From assembly GCA_028290305.1 (NCBI GenBank), contig JAQGKC010000130.1:1-26017 (forward strand): 26,017 bases of DNA, read 5' to 3'. This DNA is from Bradyrhizobium sp. (lineage in GTDB: Bacteria; Pseudomonadota; Alphaproteobacteria; Rhizobiales; Xanthobacteraceae). The notes under the pieces were generated by a model. The model was not told where the DNA came from. It saw only the letters and a program-made list of their open reading frames with translations, and ran no database searches. The first letter of the stretch is position 1; every line of letters starts with the position of its first letter. Of the stretch, positions 1-7,176 are shown piece after piece. The translations under genes were made by a program, and so were the position numbers.

Positions 1-2573
1 GAATACCAGCCGACATCGAACTGCACCGACGTCAGCGGCCCATCGGCCTCGTTCGATTTCACGTCGAGGCGATAGCGGCCCGGCTGCGGCGACAGCGTCA
101 GCCGTGACGGCTTGTCGGCGGCGATAGCGAGATCGCCGTCGGCGACGCGCGTGGTCGTTTTGACCGGCTCATAATCCCAGGACGAATTCTGGCGATACCA
201 TTGATAACGGGATTCGAGCTTCAGCAACTCGTAGCGCAGCCCATCGCGCGCCAATGACTTGCCGTCGGGCGCGACGAACACGACGTCGAAAGCGGCCTTG
301 TCGCCTTCCGCCACGCTCTTGTCGCCGAACAGCGGCTTCACGCCGATCATCGCCGCCGCCGGCGCGACCGGCAGCACCAGTTTACGCTCGACCGCGCGGC
401 CGCCGGCCTCCGCCATGCGGATGAAAATCTGGGCCTCCTGCGGACGCGTCGATGTCGGCGGCTTCGCCAGGCTGACGGGGAAGTTCGCAACGCCATTGGC
501 GTCAGCCTCGGGCAGGTTTTCAATTGGCGTGCGCTCGTTGCTGATGGTCTCCTCGTCGGCGACTCCGAACTGGTAGCCGGCATAACCCGGCCGTTCCGCG
601 GCCGGCGCAACCAGCATGTCGCCTTCCAACTGCAGTCCCGACGCCGGCGCGCCATAGAGGAAATGGCCGTCGACTTTAAGGTCTACAGGAGCATCAGCTT
701 TGATCGCTTTATCCTTGCTGGATATGTCGAATTCGATGCGTTCGGGAACGTAATCCTCAACCATGAAGGTGGCTTCACCCACCGGTGAGGCCTTGGGATC
801 GGTGAATGCCCGCACCCGCCAGGTTCCGCTCGGTACGGCGGAGTTGAGCGGTATCGCCATGCTGCGTCCGCCAGCGCCTTGATCGGCCAGCACGGCGCGG
901 CGGAATTCGACGCCGTCGGGGCGCTCGATCACCAGCGTGAGCGGTCCGCCAGTGACGGCATTGCCCTGACCGTCGCGCAATAGCGCGGTGAGGTAGACCG
1001 TCTCGTTGGAGCGATAGACGCCACGCTCGGCGTAGACGAACGCATCGGCGCCTGCGGGCACAGCCCTGCCAGCGACGCCGCGATCCGACAGATCGAACGC
1101 GTCGGATTTCAGGCTCAGGAAGGCATAGTCGGCTTTCTCGCTGGTTACCGTCAGCATTGCCGGCGACAGACCGCCCTCGCCGCGCGCAAGGCCTGCCTCG
1201 AACAGCACACGACCGGACTCATCAGTCTTGCGGGTGGCCAGGACCTCGTTGTTGCGCGCGATCAGCCGCACCTCGGCCTTCGCGACGGCGTCGGTCGACG
1301 CCAGCGAATTGACGAACATGTGGATGCCATCATTGCCGGAGAACGCTGTGAGGCCGAGATCGGAAACAATGAACCACTGCGTCGCCAGCGAGTTGTCGTC
1401 GTCGCTGCCCGGGCCTTTGGCTGCTGCGGTCATGACGTAGACGCCTGGCTGGAGATCGCCGAGCGCCTGATCGACCGGAAACGCCGTGGTGACGTCCTGA
1501 TTGAGCGTGGTCGCGGTCGCCAATTCGCCCGACCAGACCTTCACGCCCCGCTCATCGCCGAGGTCGGACAATTGGTATTTGTTGAGGGATTGCTGGAAAT
1601 CGCTGCCGATCACGGTGTTGATCAGATTGCGGTCGCCGATGCGGAACACGTTCACCGACACCGCCGGGGTGTTGACGCTGACCAGGGGAATGCCGCGCTG
1701 GCCGGTGCGCGGCAGTACATAGGCCCGCCCGGTGAAGCGCACGAACGGCTTGCGGTCGCGCACATAGATGTTGAATTCAGCGGATTTCGGTAAGCTCTCC
1801 TTGACGGTGGACGGCAGGCCGGCGCGCAGATTGATGTTGTAGCGCTCGCCGTGCTTCAGGCCATCGACGCAGAGTTGCTTTTCCTCCGACGACAGGGCCG
1901 GCTTGTCGGTGCCCGCCAGCGCCAGGAACGGCGCAAAATCGGTGCGCTTGGCAAGGTCCTCGGAAAACTGGAAACAGGCACGCGGCGAGGCCGAGTCGGA
2001 ATCGACGGTATAATCCAAAAGCCGGAAGCCATGCTCGTCGCGCATTTTCTCGTACTGCCCGCGCACGTCGGCGACTTCGCGCAGGTCGAGCGACAGCCGC
2101 AGCGCATCCAGCGCCGGACGCCACAGCTTGCGCTCGGACATCGCGCGGCCGAGCACGGCCAGCGCATCCGCCTCGTCGCCGGCGTTGCCGGCGCGCTGAT
2201 AGGCGATGTAGGCCGCGGTCGAGGCGCGCTCCAGCAGGAAGGTCTCTTCGCTGCTGGTGGCGGGGCGAATCTGGAAGATGGTGCGCGCCAGCCGCAGCCA
2301 GTTGGCGCTATCGTCAGGCGCGGTGGCGGCGATTTGTCCAAGAAGCAGCAGGCCTGTCCGGAAGTCGCTGCGTTTGAAGGCGGCGTCGGCATCGGTTCGC
2401 AGCGTCGCCCCCGACTTGGCGACCGGTCCGGCCTCGCTCTTCATCTGGGCTTCCAGCTTGATCGCCGAATCGGCCAGATCGTCGCGTTTGAAGGCCTTGT
2501 CCGCCGCCTGCGCCGTGACGAGGCCGAACGCCAGCGTGGCGCAAAGGGTCGCGGCGCGAACCAAACCGATCAT
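1..2573 (-). CDS. Alpha-2-macroglobulin family protein (YfaS-like), N-terminal part
   Basis: About 857 codons are visible; the 3' end lies beyond the window edge. The start ATG at 2573 follows an AGGGAG ribosome binding site. Residues 1-23 form a signal peptide ending in AQA. Next comes a helical, TPR-like stretch (about residues 25-165), a segment with the motif DYTVDSDSASPRACF, and a long series of beta-rich macroglobulin-like domains with phrases such as VYRSNETVYLTALLRD and, at the window edge, QFDVGWY. Bacterial alpha-2-macroglobulins are large periplasmic proteins (usually about 1500-1800 residues) thought to trap foreign proteases. They are often paired with pbpC, which would lie off-window. 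The thioester CxEQ region would also be off-window, so whether this is a thioester-bearing form cannot be said. Family call is firm; function is inferred from the family. Confidence 0.9.
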   Translation of the reverse strand, partial: MIGLVRAATLCATLAFGLVTAQAADKAFKRDDLADSAIKLEAQMKSEAGPVAKSGATLRTDADAAFKRSDFRTGLLLLGQIAATAPDDSANWLRLARTIFQIRPATSSEETFLLERASTAAYIAYQRAGNAGDEADALAVLGRAMSERKLWRPALDALRLSLDLREVADVRGQYEKMRDEHGFRLLDYTVDSDSASPRACFQFSEDLAKRTDFAPFLALAGTDKPALSSEEKQLCVDGLKHGERYNINLRAGLPSTVKESLPKSAEFNIYVRDRKPFVRFTGRAYVLPRTGQRGIPLVSVNTPAVSVNVFRIGDRNLINTVIGSDFQQSLNKYQLSDLGDERGVKVWSGELATATTLNQDVTTAFPVDQALGDLQPGVYVMTAAAKGPGSDDDNSLATQWFIVSDLGLTAFSGNDGIHMFVNSLASTDAVAKAEVRLIARNNEVLATRKTDESGRVLFEAGLARGEGGLSPAMLTVTSEKADYAFLSLKSDAFDLSDRGVAGRAVPAGADAFVYAERGVYRSNETVYLTALLRDGQGNAVTGGPLTLVIERPDGVEFRRAVLADQGAGGRSMAIPLNSAVPSGTWRVRAFTDPKASPVGEATFMVEDYVPERIEFDISSKDKAIKADAPVDLKVDGHFLYGAPASGLQLEGDMLVAPAAERPGYAGYQFGVADEETISNERTPIENLPEADANGVANFPVSLAKPPTSTRPQEAQIFIRMAEAGGRAVERKLVLPVAPAAAMIGVKPLFGDKSVAEGDKAAFDVVFVAPDGKSLARDGLRYELLKLESRYQWYRQNSSWDYEPVKTTTRVADGDLAIAADKPSRLTLSPQPGRYRLDVKSNEADGPLTSVQFDVGWY

Positions 2574-2854
2574 GATGGAGCTCCCTGCGGACAACCGCCG
2601 CGTATCGAACAGAAATGCGCGAAAAGGTGACGGACTCATGGCTACGGAACAAAGATGCGAAAAGGTCGCATACGACATGGCCGAGGCTGGTCCCTGCTAC
2701 GCCGGCAGAGGACCGCGGCGCAGCTTTGCGTTGATGGCGGACCGAAGGCAATGGCCCGCCGCCCTGCTTTGTCGAGAGGGCGGAGAAAATGGTTCGGAAC
2801 GGACTTGGCGGCAGAGCGGATTTTTCATATTGGCAATGCTATGAAGGCCCTGAC
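2574..2854. other. Intergenic region between the macroglobulin gene and tRNA-Arg
   Basis: No convincing gene is seen. This stretch must hold the minus-strand promoter of the macroglobulin gene and the plus-strand promoter of the tRNA. An AT-richer patch at about 2819-2843 lies just ahead of the tRNA, but I cannot assign clear -35 and -10 boxes. Confidence 0.4.
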
Positions 2855-2931
2855 GGTCCCATAGCTCAACTGGATAGAGTAACGGATTTCTACTCCGTGG
2901 GTTGCAGGTTCGAATCCTGCTGGGATCGCCA
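2855..2931 (+). tRNA. tRNA-Arg, anticodon TCT
   Basis: A full cloverleaf can be drawn. The acceptor stem GGTCCCA (2855-2861) pairs with TGGGATC (2921-2927), with one G-T wobble. The anticodon stem ACGGA/TCCGT encloses the loop TTTCTAC, placing the anticodon TCT at 2889-2891 (reads AGA). The T arm is GCAGG-TTCGAAT-CCTGC, followed by discriminator G and an encoded CCA. It stands alone, with no neighbouring tRNA genes. Its 3' end abuts an integrase remnant, so it probably served as an integration site. Confidence 0.96.
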
Positions 2932-2951
2932 TTACAAACAATTTCAATAAC

Positions 2952-3295
2952 TTACGATCCGTCAGACAGGACCTCTGAAAAGTTAGACATTCCGGCCGCA
3001 ATTTTCCTCTCGGTTTTTTGCTCGCTTTGTGTTCGATCACCTTCTCAGCGGCGCGATCTGCGGCGAAGCGTTTGTCGGCCTTATCGATGTACTTTTGCAG
3101 CTCGCTCAAAGTGAGATGACCACTGCGCGACTGTAGTTCGAGGATGTTGCATCCGGCTTCGGCCGTGATGCGCAGACAGCCCTTGCGCAAGCCGTGCACG
3201 CCGCAATGCAGTCCGGCGGCGATGTTATACGGGATCCAAGGGCGAGTTCCGTTGTTTGCTCTGCGATCATGTCCTTGAGGTTTTCGACAGCTCAA
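2952..3295 (-). pseudogene. Tyrosine recombinase (phage/island integrase), C-terminal remnant
   Basis: The minus-strand translation holds the catalytic C-terminal block of a tyrosine recombinase: HGLRKGCLRITAEAGC, then SGHLTLSELQKYI. These supply the conserved His and Arg of HxxR, the second His, and the nucleophile Tyr (codon at about 3089-3091). The N-terminal and core-binding domains and the first catalytic Arg are missing, and upstream frames are broken by stops. After KKPRGK the open frame runs nonsensically into the antisense of the tRNA. One frame over, a sequence ending MSNFSEVLSDGS stops at 2952, which may be the original end displaced by a frameshift (inference). The recombinase tail points at the tRNA 3' end 20 bases away, the usual geometry for an int/tRNA junction. 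It should be inactive. Confidence 0.75.
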
Positions 3296-3543
3296 CCGAA
3301 GTTGCTTTGCGGCTCACGGTGCAGCCCGAAAAAACGCGGAATAGCGGGGACAACAAGTTTTCAAACTGATGCAGCTCGGTCATAAATGCTCAGCCGGTCA
3401 GATCAGACGCGCACATCACTCGACTGGTAAGGCCCGGCGCGGACTCGACGGGGGAACGCAGCCGGGCCGCGTACTTCAAGGCTTCACAAATCTAGAGCAG
3501 ACTTAGGTTGCCGGCATTTGAGGGAGCCGACCACGGAAATACC

Positions 3544-3609
3544 AACGCCGCCGAGCGATCATGTTCCGCTCGACGGCGTTGTGCGTTCTGGCCGCCTCAG
3601 TTGGCGGCC
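3544..3609. repeat. Two consecutive hairpins
   Basis: Hairpin 1: 14-base arms 3544-3557 and 3567-3580 match at 13 of 14 positions around a 9-base loop. Hairpin 2: GGCCGCC (3590-3596) and GGCGGCC (3603-3609) around TCAGTT. Neither is followed by a T run on either strand, so a factor-independent terminator is uncertain. They may be a REP-like element or the remains of an inserted element. Confidence 0.6.
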
Positions 3610-3645
3610 TCTTCCATGGTGCCAAAGTTTGCACCAAAGCCTGAC

Positions 3646-3683
3646 TGTCCTAATTCCCCGCCTCGAGTGTCCTAATTAGGACA
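3646..3683. promoter_or_regulatory. 16-bp perfect palindrome with an upstream half-site
   Basis: TGTCCTAATTAGGACA at 3668-3683 is a perfect 16-bp palindrome. Its half TGTCCTAATT occurs once more as a direct copy at 3646-3655, 22 bases upstream. A symmetric site with an extra half-site fits a dimeric-repressor operator, but no regulator gene is adjacent. The nearest gene (3762-3950, minus) ends toward it, so the site is not in an obvious promoter position. It could instead be the tip of a small mobile element. Confidence 0.4.
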
Positions 3684-3761
3684 GCACCAGGAACCCCGGG
3701 CAAACCCTCTCCGGGTCCCGCCTCAGTTTAGCGACAGAGGCGTCGGACGCTGGCCGGCTAC

Positions 3762-3950
3762 TTAGGAATCGTGCTCGATGTCACCACGTCCAGTTAACCT
3801 GCCAATTGCCGTCGAATTGAGCGATATCGACCAAAGCATTGTAGTAGCGGGTGGCGTCACGATCGTAAGTTTTCCGCACGTAGCCAGAAACTTCCGCCGG
3901 TCGTCGACATCCGGCCTAGGCGTCGAACGGCCTTCCTCTGCGGCTGGCAT
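3762..3950 (-). CDS. Conserved small hypothetical protein (62 aa)
   Basis: The start ATG at 3950 is preceded by GGGAGA at good distance. Translation begins MPAAEEGRSTPRPDVDD and continues RRKFLATCGKLTIVTPPATT. A charged N-terminus leads to a twin-arginine-like patch (RRKFLATCGK, residues about 18-27) and then a mildly hydrophobic stretch. The RRKFL run resembles the start of a Tat or lipoprotein-type signal placed inside the protein. I have the impression that similar short proteins recur in Bradyrhizobium genomes, but cannot name a domain. It reads away from the 4124-4378 gene on the same strand with a 173-base gap. Function unknown. Confidence 0.6.
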   Translation of the reverse strand: MPAAEEGRSTPRPDVDDRRKFLATCGKLTIVTPPATTMLWSISLNSTAIGRLTGRGDIEHDS

Positions 3951-4083
3951 TTTGAGATTCTCCCAAAATGAATGAAAGAACAATTGCCACGATTAATTCC
4001 ATCGAACCGAAAAATGTCGATATAATTGAATATCTCCACACTACATACCCGACGAGAGGCCGCGTCAACGCCAGCCGCTGAAA

Positions 4084-4105
4084 CCCGCCGGCGCGAACCG
4101 GCGGG
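4084..4105 (-). terminator. GC-rich hairpin terminator, CCCGCCGG family
   Basis: CCCGCCGG (4084-4091), loop CGCGAA, CCGGCGGG (4098-4105): an 8-bp perfect stem. Read on the minus strand it follows the stop of the 4124-4378 gene by about 20 bases and ends in GGGTTT, as expected for a terminator. Related hairpins occur at 5582, 6731 and 13751, and half copies at about 4513 and 9189. Confidence 0.7.
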
Positions 4106-4123
4106 CTTGGCGTCATAAAACCT

Positions 4124-4378
4124 TCAACTTTTGATCGAACCCATTTTCTGGGCGCGCATATAGCTCTTGCATGCGCTGCGCATGTCACCGTTCGACATAG
4201 CGGTATTCGCCACGCCGATCTCCTTCTGCATAGCCATTTTGCGCGGACCGTCCGGCATGGTGTCGACGGCGGCGACAGACTTGGCGATGTTCTCACTGGT
4301 GCAGGCCATCATCGCGGCTGATGCCGGGCTAATCGCGAGCACTGCTGTAATAGCTGAGGCAGCAAACAGAATTTTCAT
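4124..4378 (-). CDS. Small secreted protein (84 aa), hypothetical
   Basis: The chosen start ATG at 4378 has an upstream AGGGAGA and begins MKILFAASAITAVLAISPAS, a clear signal peptide with cleavage near ASA (residue 21). Longer in-frame starts would bury this signal, so they were rejected. The mature part is about 63 residues, helical in character and Met/Lys-rich (GPRKMAMQKEIGVANTAMSN). Its two cysteines, C26 and C70, could form a disulphide in the periplasm. A hairpin terminator follows. I recognise the style of an alphaproteobacterial periplasmic hypothetical, but no named domain. Confidence 0.75.
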   Translation of the reverse strand: MKILFAASAITAVLAISPASAAMMACTSENIAKSVAAVDTMPDGPRKMAMQKEIGVANTAMSNGDMRSACKSYMRAQKMGSIKS

Positions 4379-4558
4379 TTTGTTTCTCCCTAGGCAGCCC
4401 AATGCTGCTCGATAACGATAGCCAAGGCTTGCGGAGGGCACAATTCGGGCGTCGTGCGGTCGCGGCATTTTGATCGGCATGAGCGCATGCCACGGTATTG
4501 CGGCAAGCAAAAACCCGCCGGCGTGCGTTTCGATCTTCGGATGATCGCATACCGATAT

Positions 4559-4762
4559 CTAGAACCCCAGTACCTTGACGACGCGCTTCGCGGCCGATTT
4601 TTGCGCCGCCGTCTTTCTCACTATCGAACGATTGAATCCCCCGAGAGAGTTGATCCACTCGAGGGCTCCGTTGAGGGCTGCATCCATGAGCACACTTTTA
4701 CGGACATCACCCCAGATAGCGAGAGTACCAAGATTCTGAATTCGATGGAGATTGACGTTCAT
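4559..4762 (-). CDS. Possible small basic protein (67 aa), uncertain
   Basis: The open frame from ATG 4762 ends in a strongly basic tail (RSIVRKTAAQKSAAKRVVKV) after a segment ALEWINSLGGFN that looks like real coding sequence. There is no good ribosome binding site before 4762 or before the internal Met at 4691, so the start is unsure and the front may be frameshifted. It overlaps no confident gene. A half copy of the CCCGCCGG hairpin lies about 40 bases beyond its stop. Function unknown; it may be a decayed gene. Confidence 0.35.
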   Translation of the reverse strand: MNVNLHRIQNLGTLAIWGDVRKSVLMDAALNGALEWINSLGGFNRSIVRKTAAQKSAAKRVVKVLGF

Positions 4763-4804
4763 GGAGATGGGCCGCCTGGGAATATAGTGATGAGGAGAAC
4801 TTCA

Positions 4805-4987
4805 ATGGTTCAAAGATCCGAAGATCTTTTCATATTGTCCCTCACCCACGTCATCAATAAGGGTTTAGCAACCGCAGGGCGGTCCGCAATCATCAAGATT
4901 CGTGATGTTGATGGACTCGCTCAGCAACTTGCTGACGGCAGATGCGGGCCTATTGACCGGTTTTGCGGTCGGCAAGATCACCTATGA
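4805..4987 (+). CDS. Possible small protein (60 aa), uncertain
   Basis: The ATG at 4805 follows GAGGAG with a 7-base spacer, an excellent ribosome binding site in a region otherwise lacking one. Translation starts MVQRSEDLFILSLTHVINKG and continues with a helix-like AIIKIRDVDGLAQQLADG before a Cys/Arg-rich end. A second overlapping plus frame (to 5171) carries LLTGFAVGKITYEERLFDP, so the true gene might be a frameshifted combination. No family recognised. Base composition is lower in GC than the flanking genes, fitting acquired DNA. Confidence 0.35.
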   Translation: MVQRSEDLFILSLTHVINKGLATAGRSAIIKIRDVDGLAQQLADGRCGPIDRFCGRQDHL

Positions 4988-5231
4988 AGAAAGACTTTTC
5001 GATCCGCGCAATGGAGGGCTCGAACCCGATCCGTTTAAGAAAGGACGGCAGCTCAAACATGAGAAAGAAACAAGAATTTGTTTTTCGGCGCCGAGCATTC
5101 TAACAGAACGCATCGATACTGATCTGATCAAAGAATATCGTTTTGGACGCGCGTCAAACTTACGGGCCTGAACAACGCCCCCTTGCGCGCCGCTCTGGTT
5201 GCGCTTGGATGCCTCCGGGCTGGCTGGGGGA

Positions 5232-5447
5232 TTACCGCCGGCCGGCAGGCGGCTCTGACGGAATCTCGATTGCGCCGGCCTTGGACACCACCGCGGCCGT
5301 GATCATCCTCGCGTTGCCGCTATCCTGCGAATTGTTGCCCGCGCCGAGGTCGCTAAAGAGGATAGCAGTTTGACCCACGACTGCGACAATTGCGGCTGCT
5401 ATCACGGGTATCAAGTCGCCGCGCCGATCTTTTCTTTGGGCGTGCAT
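5232..5447 (-). CDS. Small single-pass membrane protein (71 aa), hypothetical
   Basis: The start ATG at 5447 is preceded by TAGGAGA, a strong ribosome binding site. The N-terminus MHAQRKDRRGD is basic. It is followed by one hydrophobic segment (about residues 12-33: LIPVIAAAIVAVVGQTAILF), giving an N-in topology by the positive-inside rule. The rest is a polar tail of about 38 residues (GAGNNSQDSGNARMITAAVV and on to PPAGRR), likely outside the inner membrane. No domain recognised; no partner gene is adjacent on the same strand. Gene call is good, function unknown. Confidence 0.65.
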   Translation of the reverse strand: MHAQRKDRRGDLIPVIAAAIVAVVGQTAILFSDLGAGNNSQDSGNARMITAAVVSKAGAIEIPSEPPAGRR

Positions 5448-5581
5448 TGTCTGTCTCCTAAGCCGCGCAGCGCTACTTCGGTGGTTGTCTCCTTGTATTG
5501 AGATATAAGAGACAACCGCACCGTCACCATTAAAATCTTCCTTAAGCCAACAATCGCCCTCTGGGTTGCGATTGGAAAATC

Positions 5582-5599
5582 CGCCGGCGTGAACCGGCG
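5582..5599 (-). terminator. CCCGCCGG-family hairpin, shorter copy
   Basis: CGCCGG (5582-5587), loop CGTGAA, CCGGCG (5594-5599). It lies 20 bases beyond the 63-bp repeat at 5621 when read on the minus strand. The stem is only 6 bp and T-poor, so terminator activity is less certain than at 4084. Confidence 0.45.
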
Positions 5600-5620
5600 C
5601 CCTCGCCTCTCATCGTCACT

Positions 5621-5683
5621 TTAGGAAGCGGCCCGACGCGCGACGATTTCCGGACGACACACGTCGGGCTCCCCATCCAAACC
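5621..5683. repeat. 63-bp dispersed repeat, copy A
   Basis: Identical to 7177-7239 except one base. It contains CCCGACG and CGTCGGG as the arms of a long-loop hairpin. Read on the minus strand, both copies end an open frame with the same residues (RRVSSGNRRASGRFL) and are followed within about 35 bases by a GC hairpin. The minus frame 5616-5819 over copy A starts with GTG, has a poor ribosome binding site, and is not called as a gene. Could be a small RNA, REP-like or MITE-like element. Confidence 0.85.
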
Positions 5684-5848
5684 GCAAGCTGTCGCTCGGT
5701 ACTGGGCCTGTTTCGCCCCCTAGTGGCCTAGCTCGAAAATAGCAGTGACCTAATTTGATTTTTGTCGTGGAACCGGGCGGTCCGTTTGGTATTTTAGTAT
5801 CTGCAATTTCGCTGAACACCCTGCCTTCGGGACATCAGGGAGCGACAC

Positions 5849-6028
5849 ATGCCTAAGATGACGATTGAGCAGAAGTGGCATCAACAATCGGAGGATGCCA
5901 AAAACGAGGCTCAAAAACTTCCCCGGGGTAAGGAGCGCGATGCTCTCGTGAGGAAGGCTCGGCAGTTAGAGACCGCCTCCCAAATCAATCAATGGCTTTC
6001 ATCACCAGAGTTACAGCCGCCGAAGTAA
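5849..6028 (+). CDS. Small conserved hypothetical protein (59 aa)
   Basis: The ATG at 5849 follows AGGGAG at the right distance. Translation begins MPKMTIEQKWHQQSEDAKNE, continues KLPRGKERDALVRKARQLET, and ends SSPELQPPK. It is highly charged, predicted almost wholly helical, and has no signal peptide or membrane segment, so it is probably cytosolic. The KLPxGxxRDALxRKARQLETA pattern is one I associate with short hypothetical proteins common in Bradyrhizobium, often in many copies. The gene stands alone on its strand. Function unknown; DNA or RNA binding would be a guess. Confidence 0.75.
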   Translation: MPKMTIEQKWHQQSEDAKNEAQKLPRGKERDALVRKARQLETASQINQWLSSPELQPPK

Positions 6029-6400
6029 GGCCGCCTCAACTGACGGCACCAGCGCACAAATCGTTCCAGACCATGAACCTTATCGCTTCCCGTGCAGACA
6101 GATAGCTACCGGGGGATTGCGCTGTCCGGACCCAAACCAACGCCACTTAGCATTATTCAGCTTGGTGGCGTTGTGCATTTAGCCCTGCAAAGAAAACGGC
6201 CCCAGCTCGGGGGTACAAGCTGAGGCCGAAGTTCAGAAGTGCCGGGAGGGAGCCGGGCACAATTCTGATGTGGGTTTGCAATCCGCCGCCGCCATTAAAT
6301 TCTGTTTTAGAGTTTGAAGCTGTGCGCGGCCAAAGCCACCCTCGAGCGGGGTGTTCGATATTGGACACTTCGCCGAACGAACGGCCAACATCTCACTTGC
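6029..6400. other. Gene-free stretch
   Basis: About 370 bases with no convincing gene on either strand. A minus frame (6153-6368) opens with GTG and no ribosome binding site and has biased composition, so I left it out. A short imperfect hairpin CAGCT...AGCTG lies at about 6205-6223. Confidence 0.4.
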
Positions 6401-6432
6401 GGACGCCCTAAGCTGGCGCGCGATCGATGACG
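6401..6432. repeat. 32-bp dispersed repeat, copy 1
   Basis: Matches 8778-8809 at 30 of 32 positions; the shared core is TAAGCTGGCGCGCGATCGAT. It lies 9 bases beyond the stop of the minus-strand gene 6442-6699. The second copy directly abuts the stop of another minus gene. Confidence 0.75.
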
Positions 6433-6441
6433 CAAATCCGC

Positions 6442-6699
6442 TTATCCCTGTCCGTCCTCGAGACCATATTCCCGATAAATGGTCAGTGGATCGACGCCGG
6501 GAAACAACCTGCACTTTGCCTGGGCTAGATGCAGGTTGACGGTTCCCGGCTGACAACCGGCGGCCAGAAGCTTTCGGACATCGTCCATATGAGTGCGTGG
6601 CTGGTGTTTCGGCGGAAGCTGCTCCAACGCGACCAGCGCCGTTGCCAAGGCTTCCGTGATAACCCATTCGTCGTGGCCCGTAATTCCCTTTTTTGCCAT
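6442..6699 (-). CDS. Small conserved hypothetical protein (85 aa)
   Basis: Translation from ATG 6699 begins MAKKGITGHDEWVITEALAT, continues ALVALEQLPPKHQPRTHMDD, then has VRKLLAAGCQPGTVNLHLAQ and ends with DPLTIYREYGLEDGQG. It is soluble-looking and helix-rich with no signal peptide. The composition and the even spread of hydrophobic residues argue for a real protein, although the ribosome binding site (GGATGG) is weak. I recognise the style of a Bradyrhizobium conserved hypothetical, without a named domain. The upstream neighbour on the same strand is 6755-6925, separated by a hairpin, so this gene likely has its own promoter. Confidence 0.6.
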   Translation of the reverse strand: MAKKGITGHDEWVITEALATALVALEQLPPKHQPRTHMDDVRKLLAAGCQPGTVNLHLAQAKCRLFPGVDPLTIYREYGLEDGQG

Positions 6700-6730
6700 C
6701 AGACCATCCGCTTTTTCGGTGGTGTAAAGG

Positions 6731-6752
6731 CCCGACGGCGCGAACCGGCGGG
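6731..6752 (-). terminator. CCCGCCGG-family hairpin terminator
   Basis: CCCGACGG (6731-6738), loop CGCGAA, CCGGCGGG (6745-6752), with one mismatch in an 8-bp stem. On the minus strand it directly follows the stop of 6755-6925 and ends in GGGCCTTT, supporting that gene and a terminator role. Confidence 0.6.
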
Positions 6753-6754
6753 CT

Positions 6755-6925
6755 TCAAAATTGCCAATTGGTATCAGGCGTTCGCTGTATGTCCCGCAAC
6801 GCGTCCATGGCAGAGGCTATGATGGCGTCACCCTGGCCGTCGTCCATAATGCGTGAACACCGCGCATGCCGTCGCGGCGAACTGCCCACCGACGTGAACC
6901 GAACGCTTTGATGACCTCTCCTCAT
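6755..6925 (-). CDS. Small hypothetical protein (56 aa)
   Basis: The ATG at 6925 has GGGAGG seven bases upstream, a near-ideal ribosome binding site, and decides the start over an upstream TTG. Translation begins MRRGHQSVRFTSVGSSPRRH and ends MDALRDIQRTPDTNWQF. The first half is basic and unstructured-looking; the second half (MDDGQGDAIIASAMDALRDI) looks like an amphipathic helix. A CCCGCCGG hairpin follows the stop within 3 bases, consistent with a single-gene transcript. No family recognised. Confidence 0.5.
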   Translation of the reverse strand: MRRGHQSVRFTSVGSSPRRHARCSRIMDDGQGDAIIASAMDALRDIQRTPDTNWQF

Positions 6926-7010
6926 CCGGATGCCTCCCAAAAGCAATAGCCCAGCTCAGGAGCGGCCGACCTAGTCTTGATCATAGCCGCCAGAAGCGCA
7001 TATTCGCGGT

Positions 7011-7121
7011 ATGGACGAAGATCATGAAAGCTTCGAGGATGACTTCCTCGTAAAGGAAGTATCGCTCTTCATTCTATCGCTGGCTGTTCTGTGTGGCCTA
7101 TTTTGGCTGTCTGTGACCTGA
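7011..7121 (+). CDS. Single-pass membrane microprotein (36 aa)
   Basis: The short frame starts MDEDHESFEDDFLVKEVSLF and ends AVLCGLFWLSVT. An acidic N-terminus of about 15 residues precedes one hydrophobic segment (about 18-35), so it is probably a tail-anchored type inner-membrane protein. The ribosome binding site is weak (GCGGT just before ATG). A hairpin at 7127-7156 begins 6 bases beyond the stop, supporting a short transcript. Function unknown. Confidence 0.4.
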   Translation: MDEDHESFEDDFLVKEVSLFILSLAVLCGLFWLSVT

Positions 7122-7126
7122 CCGGG

Positions 7127-7156
7127 GTGCGGCGGCCGTGTACCGGCGTACCGCAC
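7127..7156. terminator. Bipartite GC hairpin after the 36-aa gene
   Basis: Outer arms GTGCGG (7127-7132) and CCGCAC (7151-7156) enclose an inner GCCG/CGGC stem (7135-7138 with 7144-7147). It is placed between the plus gene ending at 7121 and 63-bp repeat copy B, in the same relative position as the hairpin next to copy A. There is no T run. Confidence 0.45.
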
Positions 7157-7176
7157 TCACCGCTTCATTCGTTACC

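Larger units (their letters stand above)
3296..3761. other. Gene-free stretch with hairpins and a palindrome
   Basis: No credible gene is seen. A minus-strand open stretch beginning at 3383 (MTELHQFENLLSPLFRVF) ends after about 40 codons, resembles nothing I know and may be part of the decayed island. The right half carries two hairpins (3544-3609) and a 16-bp palindrome (3668-3683), listed separately. It separates the integrase remnant from the first intact small gene. Confidence 0.5.

Noticed and set aside
2825..2951. Continuation of the minus frame through the tRNA, reading AIPAGFEPATHGVEIRY
   Set aside because: This peptide is simply the antisense translation of the tRNA, a known source of spurious protein annotations, not a protein end.
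5616..5819. Minus-strand open frame of 67 codons ending in the 63-bp repeat
   Set aside because: GTG start with a poor ribosome binding site, no recognisable domain; the only shared part is the repeat itself. Kept as a repeat.
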